Made by a program: the position numbers and the translations under genes
Shown here: in pieces, positions 58,130 to 64,000 of the stretch
Position numbering within the stretch: the first letter of the stretch is position 1
Layout of the letters: the number at the start of each line of letters is the position of its first letter
Source: Alligator mississippiensis
Taxonomy: Eukaryota > Chordata > Crocodylia > Alligatoridae
Direction of reading: 5' to 3'
DNA length: 64,000 nucleotides
Assembly: GCF_030867095.1 (NCBI RefSeq)
Contig: NC_081824.1
Span: 51,432,882 to 51,496,881 of the forward strand
The notes under the pieces: model-generated
The model's input: only the letters and a program-made list of their open reading frames with translations
What the model was told of the DNA's origin: nothing
The model's database searches: none

Positions 58130-59110
58130 AGGTGACACTTTTTGGTACCAGTTTTTGGTAGTTTAATATTAACTACAAAAACTATAACAACTCAGGAGTG
58201 GAAATACAGTACTCTACTAAAAAATATGCATAAAGCACATGACAAATAGATGCACTTCAGATAAGTATCAAGATTGTGGCAGTTTCTCTGTCTACAATGA
58301 CTAACAAAATGGAGCTCCATTGGCTCCTACAACAAACAGGATTAATAATAATAATGGTTGTTTTCACAGCTACATGGATGATGAGGGATCTTTGTCAGCT
58401 AAACCACAATCCTTACATGATTTTATGGAAGAGTAAACATGATGGTGGCAATCTCTGGAAGCTAGAGAAGGTTGAGAGATGCCTGAAAAGAAAGGTAATT
58501 GTATTTGGATTCGTACTGAAATGAAGGCATTACTTCGCAGCAGGTAGAATAATTATGAACTAAAAACAGTCTACCTAACTGTGAGAGTCTGGATGAAGTG
58601 GGGTGGTAAAATGATGTTTGGTAAAGTTAGTGTTGTAATATGTGATTTGTGAAGGAAAAGATGAAAAAAACATTGCTACTTACATTCAACCATTTTTAAA
58701 CAAAGAGGGAAAAGGAAGGTTTACTGAATCTTTTTCAAATTAATTCTGATTTTCAACTATTAGCAGAAGACAGGCCAGTATTATGAAGATCAAAGAGCTT
58801 CAAGATGCAGTTGTTAGTATTTAAATAAATTATACTACGCTATGGGCAAAGCTTTCTTTGCTAGCGCTTCTGGTAGACTCCCATTGACACTAGCAAAACC
58901 CCCCATTTTTATTTTTATTTTCTTAAAAAAAAAAAAAAAATGCATTCCCTCCCCTTCCCCAACCATTTCTGACTTTGTCTCTCCCTCTCTATTCCCTATA
59001 GATAAGTGAGCTAAGACTTAGGATAAGCTTCAGCATTTTATTTTGGTAGCAAGTTGTATTTGTTTTGTTTTTTCTCCTTCTTTATATTGTATAATTATTA
59101 TGTTTATATT
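58130..59110. other. AT-rich unique sequence
   Basis: No features beyond a poly-A run near 58925-58940. Confidence 0.5.
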
Positions 59111-59112
59111 TC

Positions 59113-60364
59113 ATAGATTTCATAGACATTAGGGCTGGAAGGGACCTCGGAAGATCATCGAGTCCAGCCCCCCGCCCAAAGGGCAGGACGTCAGCTGGGG
59201 TCATAGGATCCCAGCAAGATAAGCATCCAGTTTCATCTTGAAGGTGTTCAATGAAGGCGCTTGAACAACCTCCGGCGGCAGGCTGTTCCAGACCTTGGGG
59301 GCTCGGACAGTAAAGAAATTCTTCCTTATGTCCAGCCTGAAACGATCTTGTAGTAGTTTGTGACCATTCGTCCTCGTCATCCCTTGGGGCGCTCTGGTGA
59401 ACAAACGTTCCCCTAGATACTGGTGATCACCCCTGATAAACTTGTAGGTGGCCATCAGATCACCCCTGAGCCTGCGCTTTTCCAGGCTAAAGAGCCCCAG
59501 GGCTCTCAGCCTGTCATCGTAGGGTCTGCTTCCCTTACCCCTGATCATGCGCGTGGCTCTTCTCTGGACTCTCTCAAGCTTCTCCACATCCTTTTTGAAT
59601 TGTGGAGCCCAAAACTGGACGCAGTACTCCAGCTGCGGCCTCACTAAGGCCGAGTACAGGGGGAGAATGACGTCCTGGGATTTGCTTGAGAAGCATCTAT
59701 GGATGCAAGCCAGCGTTTTGGTCGCTTTACTAGCCGCAGCATCGCATTGCAGGCTCATGTTCATCTTGTGGTCAATGATGACCCCCAAGTCTCTTTCTTC
59801 CATAGTGCTAACCAACATAGCACTGCCGAGCCTATAAGGATGCTGCGGGTTTTTTTTCCCAAGGTGGAGAACCTTGCATTTATCGGCGTTGAACACCATC
59901 AGATTCTCATCCGCCCACTTGCTGAGCCTGTCCAGGTCAGCCTGGATCACCCGCCTGTCTTCTGGCGTGGATGCTTTGCCCCAAAGTTTGATGTCATCGG
60001 CGAACTTGGCCAGTCCGCTTCTGACTCCAGTGTCCACATCGTTAATGAAGATGTTGAACAGTATGGGTCCAAGGACAGAGCCCTGGGGGACCCCACTGGT
60101 CACAGGACACCACGATGAGTGACTTGCATCAATTACTACCCTCTGGGTCCGACCCCGGAGCCAATTTTCCAGCCAGTGGATCGTGGGGGACCCAAGGCGA
60201 CAATTGGCCAGTTTCTCCAAGAGACGATCATGGGACACCAGATCGAAGGCTTTTTTGAAGTCAAGATATATGACATCAATCTCATCTCCCTTGTCCAGGT
60301 GATAGGTCACCTGGTCGTAGAAGGAAATGAGATTGGTCAAGCAAGACCTACCCGCAACAAACCA
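59113..60364 (-). mobile_element. CR1 LINE with uninterrupted reverse-transcriptase frame, 5'-truncated
   Basis: The minus-strand frame 60340-59201 is open for 379 codons. It includes DVIYLDFKKAFDLVSHD, SGVPQGSVLGPILFNIFIND, KFADDIKLWG (FADD intact), the thumb region and the CR1 C-terminal domain ending LDAYLAGIL. The 3' UTR ends in tctatgaaatctatgaaa-type repeats at ~59113. Truncation falls within GFVAGRSCLTN at 60364. It is the same subfamily as the CR1 at 1-1940. The lack of breaks suggests a young insertion. Confidence 0.95.
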
Positions 60365-60439
60365 ATTGATTTTTACTGCTCTATATTACTGTTTTACTGG
60401 TACCATATGATTTATGCTGACTTACATATGTAGGCCTAA

Positions 60440-61250
60440 GTCATGTCAAGTTTCCATTTTGTTTGTCAAGTCTCCATCCTGTCCCCAGGCCTGGTTGTGT
60501 AACCTATGACCTACCCCACCTATGTAACTTGGTTCATGAATGAATGGGGATGAATGCAGGTGCTTGAGAGAGAATGGCAGTAGGTCTAAAAGTAGCTCCC
60601 TCTGAATGACCAGACCATCAACACCAATACCTGGACCAATGACCCAGCCTTTGGAACCACCCTCAGCATTCAAGAAAAAAAAGATGAGGCAACCCACCCT
60701 TGTGCCAGGTTGCACATGTTCAGTAAGAACATCTGGAGCCCTCTGGAACAGGACTGACCTTGCCTGGACGGACTTGGGGGTCGGACTTGATGATCTATTG
60801 AGGTCCCTTCCGACCCTAACATCTATAACATCTATGAATCTATGGACAGGCCCTCCCCTTAGGAGATCAGAGGTAGTCTGCCCCATAAAAGAGGTAGTGA
60901 AGACTGACTCCTGGGGATGCCCTCTCCATCTGGACCAGCACCATGCCACACCACCTATTCACCCAGAAGCCCTGCCGGCGATCCCCCTCTGGATAACACC
61001 TGCTGGACAAGGACCCCTTTCTAGCCTGGATAGGTAGCTATCACTACCGCTCCTCCCCCTCTTCAACCAAGGACTTGGACTCTGTTTCTCTTCCCTAACT
61101 GGACTCCAGCCCTTCCACTGAGTCTTTCTCCTGCTGACATTGTGAGTGCTTGAGTGTCTGAGTGTGTGTGTGAACCAGTAACTTCATCGGGCTGTGTAGT
61201 GTGTTGTCTGTTTAATAAACCTGTTATTTGGACCCCTGATATGGGTTTTT
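60440..61250 (+). mobile_element. LTR-like element, family X copy 2, with a tiny CR1 inside, fossil
   Basis: It is homologous to 39185-39970: cataaaagaggtagtgaaga at ~60886, ggaccagcacc and tttaataaacctgttatttg at ~61210. The exact ends are unresolved. It has been entered by a short CR1 at ~60770. Confidence 0.55.
60770..60842 (+). mobile_element. 73-bp CR1 3' end in the LTR
   Basis: This is the last ~70 bp of a CR1 (gggggtcggacttgatgatc ... aacatctatgaatctatg), the same subfamily as 45.7-48.1 kb. TGGAC occurs on both sides (60765-60769, 60843-60847). It is an extreme 5' truncation. Confidence 0.8.
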
Positions 61251-61259
61251 CTTTACTAT

Positions 61260-61780
61260 GGTTTCTGCCCTGCTCCAATCTCTGCTCCTTGCCCCTCTAA
61301 CTTCTGTCTCATTTCTCCCTCTCCTGCTTCTGGCTCACCGCCCCCTCCAATACCTGTCTGGAGCTCCTCTCTGCCTCCAACCCCCCTGTTTCTTTGCTAC
61401 TGTCTTATCCCCACTGCCTTTTCCTTTTCCCCTGAGCTCCCAGGTGTCTGCCTCAGTTTCTTTCCTGGCTGTCTCCTCTTTGCCACCACTTATCTGCTCC
61501 CCCCCGCGCAATATCTCAGCTGTCTGCTCAGTTTCCAGCCCCAAGCTCCCAGGTTTCTGTCTCTCTCTCTTTCCTCGCTGTCTCCTCCTTGCCACCAGGC
61601 TTTTCTCTTGCACCAGTGACCTCAAGTAACCCTGGGGCCCCTTGATCTTAAGTAAACCCAAGCCTCAGTTCCTCAGCCAGCTTCTCTCGAGTCCACTGGT
61701 TCTAATCTTGGTTCTGGCAACTTTTACTCCCTACACTTTAACTCTCTGTCTCTCATCTTAACCTTCCCCCAAGTATCCCA
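61260..61780 (+). repeat. Pyrimidine-rich tract with an internal duplication
   Basis: About 500 bp of C/T-rich plus strand. gagctcccaggtgtctgcct at ~61434 recurs as aagctcccaggtttctgtct at ~61544, each followed by ttctttcctnnctgtctcct. This gives an imperfect period of ~110 bp. The 123-codon open frame here is compositional. Confidence 0.6.
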
Positions 61781-61852
61781 GGTACCCCAAGCACACACAT
61801 ACATACCATACCATCCAAGTTAGGAACTTACCTGTGTGTATGTGTAGGTGGG

Positions 61853-61878
61853 TTGTGTGTGTGTGTGTGTGTGTGTGT
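61853..61878 (+). repeat. (GT)n microsatellite
   Basis: About 13 GT units lie within a longer GT-rich stretch reaching ~62100. Confidence 0.9.
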
Positions 61879-62099
61879 ATCATTGTGTGCATGATATACA
61901 AATTAGTGATCTGTGTATGTGTACTGAGTGTGCGGGTATGGACAATTGATTTTTGTCTAACTTTTGGGGTGTATAGTGTGTATGTTCTTGAATTGGTGAT
62001 AGGTGTGTATGTGCCTAGGCTGGTTTGGATGTGTATGTGCCTGAGCTGGTGGCATGTGTGTGTATGCACCTAATTGATTTGTGTGTTTGTATATGTGCA

Positions 62100-63790
62100 A
62101 TTGTGTCACAGCCTCTTGTCTGTCTAACAGCACAATATTGAGATCCTGAGAGTTGGCCTGATCCCACAGGGCAACAACACCAGTAGCACCATATTAGTAA
62201 AATATCACTGAAGCCGGTCTTAAGACAGCTGTATAATCTCTTTTCCAGGTTTTGTGTATAAAATCTGTCATAATGCTCAAAAATAACAAATAATGTATCC
62301 TCCCATTTGGACAGAGAAAAGGGAATTATGGTAACTAAGATACCGATTACAGCATATCCCTCTCTCTCACACCAGAGAGTCTTTTATTTACTAGAACAAA
62401 CATTACAGAGATTATAACAATCTTTCAGCATTTACTTTTAGATTTTCTTTCTCACAGCCTCTTGAGAAATTAAGACATTTATTTTGACAAAACTGCTTTT
62501 TCCAACAAGCTGTGACATTAGTACCCATTACATAGATCCTTAAATACTAGAACAAAAGCCTTTATTTTATAACTAAAGCCATAATTATCTATTGAGTAAG
62601 CAGTCTTGTAGAGTGGGAGCATCTCCTGTGAGCTGATGAGTGTCCTTATCTCCTGGGAAGTTAATGGAAGTTGAATACAGTTAGTACCTCCCAGTCTCAG
62701 CATTTTACAGGCCCAGGCCATACAAGTCTTTATATTCTTCTAAGTATCAGGGGAGCAGAGAAGCAAGATGGGGCCACAAGAAGATTGTGGATTTCTGTCT
62801 AGGGATGTCCAAACCCACAGATAACCTTAACTTATTAGCATAAGTATACAGAAGTGAAAGATTAGGTATATCTCCCATGTGTTTTGCCATGCCACCTTTC
62901 CTGCCAGTCCTGCCTAAAGCCCCCTCATACCTTCTGCTTCCTTCTCCTTAAACTGATTTAGTTTTTAGTAACAGGCTGGCACAGGAGCTGGCAGAGTTGA
63001 TTTTACCAGCAGAGATATCTCTTGTTCAGGGGGAACTTGGCCCTCTCTGGACTGCTTTATACTACTTGTGCAAATTGCTGTGTGGACATATATTGACTAA
63101 GTTTGATTGCATCATTTTTAAATAGATTTTGGTCACACTTTGTATTAGGTCACATTTGTGAAGAGCTAGTAACTGATTAATAGATGCAACAAATGTGTTC
63201 CAGACTTAAATAGCATGCTATAAAAGTGGTTATAAGAACAGCAGCAAAAATGATAAAGATATTTATAGGCCACCTGTTTGACTTAGTAAGTAAACTTTAA
63301 TAAGTAAACACTTATTAAAACATCTATAAATCACTTCTGAGCCATTATAAGCCATTTGAACTGTGGAAATAATATAAAGTATGACTGATTGTGGTTAAAC
63401 CAATGGAACTCCTGCTTGCAGAAGAGGCTTTAGGATTAATTTAATCTGCCTTTTGAGAGTAAGACCTTACATGGATAGTTTTGAAATGGGTTGTGGGAAA
63501 GAGCCTTAATTATGTCTTCTTCTTTCTGACTCTTCTGATCTTTCAACACTCATGGGGCAAACTTTATGTAGCCATTAAACAGTTATATGTATAGCTGTCT
63601 CAGCTTTATGAGTTGTTCCTTGTTTGGTTTGGCTTTTCATACATGAAATGTTTTTGTTCAGATATGCTTTACTCATATATACCAATCTGCCAAGAACTTG
63701 AAACTTAACTGATCTCTTTTCCTCTCCATCTGTTATTTAGTCTTTATATTTGGAGTTTATATTTTTAAAATTCAATAATGTTTCTTGTTA
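62100..63790. other. Unique AT-rich sequence, no gene recognised
   Basis: There are no significant frames and no repeat boundaries. Confidence 0.5.
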
Positions 63791-63799
63791 TACAAGTGA

Positions 63800-63935
63800 C
63801 CAGATGAAGCATGTCTTGCATTTGAAAGCTTATCTAACTTCATTCCAACTACACAGTTGGTCCAATACAAGATATCACCCTAAGAACTTCTTCTCTCTTT
63901 CATAACTTTTGGACCATCGCAGCTACAACATCACT
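63800..63935 (+). mobile_element. Diverged Penelope-like fragment
   Basis: It is related to 8545-8784 and 49242-49386. CAGATGA at ~63802 and tgaaagcttatctaac are followed by the hairpin ccaactacacagttgg and gtccaatacaagatatcacc. The end resembles ggaccatcgcagctacaac. No target duplication was found. Confidence 0.5.
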
Positions 63936-64000
63936 CTCACACTATCATTATTTCACAGAATCTATTACATACTGATTAGGCGAACTCCTATTATTATTTA

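Noticed and set aside
61834-62073. Cys/Val-rich 79-codon frame
   Set aside because: Translation of the GT microsatellite.

Overview
This is vertebrate nuclear DNA, most likely crocodilian. The evidence is its only recognisable gene, RAB23, together with the repeat content. That content is several chicken-repeat-1 (CR1) LINE subfamilies of crocodilian/turtle type, many hAT and Tigger-like DNA transposons and MITEs, short Penelope-like insertions, solo LTRs and one L1/Tx1-like LINE fragment. There are no bacterial-style operons and no tRNA, rRNA or CRISPR features. The exact species cannot be fixed from the sequence alone.

Layout. 1-1940: a sense CR1 with an antisense CR1 nested in it. 1950-6500: AT-rich sequence beyond the 3' end of RAB23. 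6634-16402: six coding exons of RAB23 on the minus strand. Their introns hold a Penelope-like insertion, hAT elements and two copies of a ~570-bp MITE. 16.4-19.8 kb: intron 1, an inverted Penelope-like unit, a Tigger-like element and then a CpG island at ~19.0-19.8 kb that is the likely RAB23 promoter. 20-23.6 kb: an L1/Tx1-like LINE remnant carrying two hAT elements, each of which holds a CR1 insertion. 24-35 kb: solo or partial LTRs, CR1s and MITEs. 35-45 kb: unique DNA plus a long antisense CR1, a foldback element, a 1.5-kb hAT element with an internal tandem repeat, and a Tigger-like element. 45.7-48.1 kb: a well-preserved CR1. 48-55 kb: mostly unique, with one possible orphan exon. 55-58 kb: two solo LTRs of one family and a third copy of the ~570-bp MITE. 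59.1-61.8 kb: a CR1 with an uninterrupted 379-codon reading frame, an LTR and a pyrimidine-rich tract. 62-64 kb: unique DNA with a Penelope-like fragment.

RAB23 works alone here. It encodes a vesicle-trafficking GTPase that dampens Hedgehog signalling. Joining the six exons at GT-AG sites gives 236 residues with all GTPase motifs and a C-terminal CSIP box. Almost everything else is transposon archaeology. Target-site duplications at most insertions give their boundaries, and the nesting gives their order. The least conventional signals are the Penelope-like insertions with a hammerhead-ribozyme-like core, a strong splice donor inside the Tigger-like element beside the RAB23 CpG island, a repeat whose two copies share a similar peptide, and a 38-codon exon-like segment at 48.2 kb.
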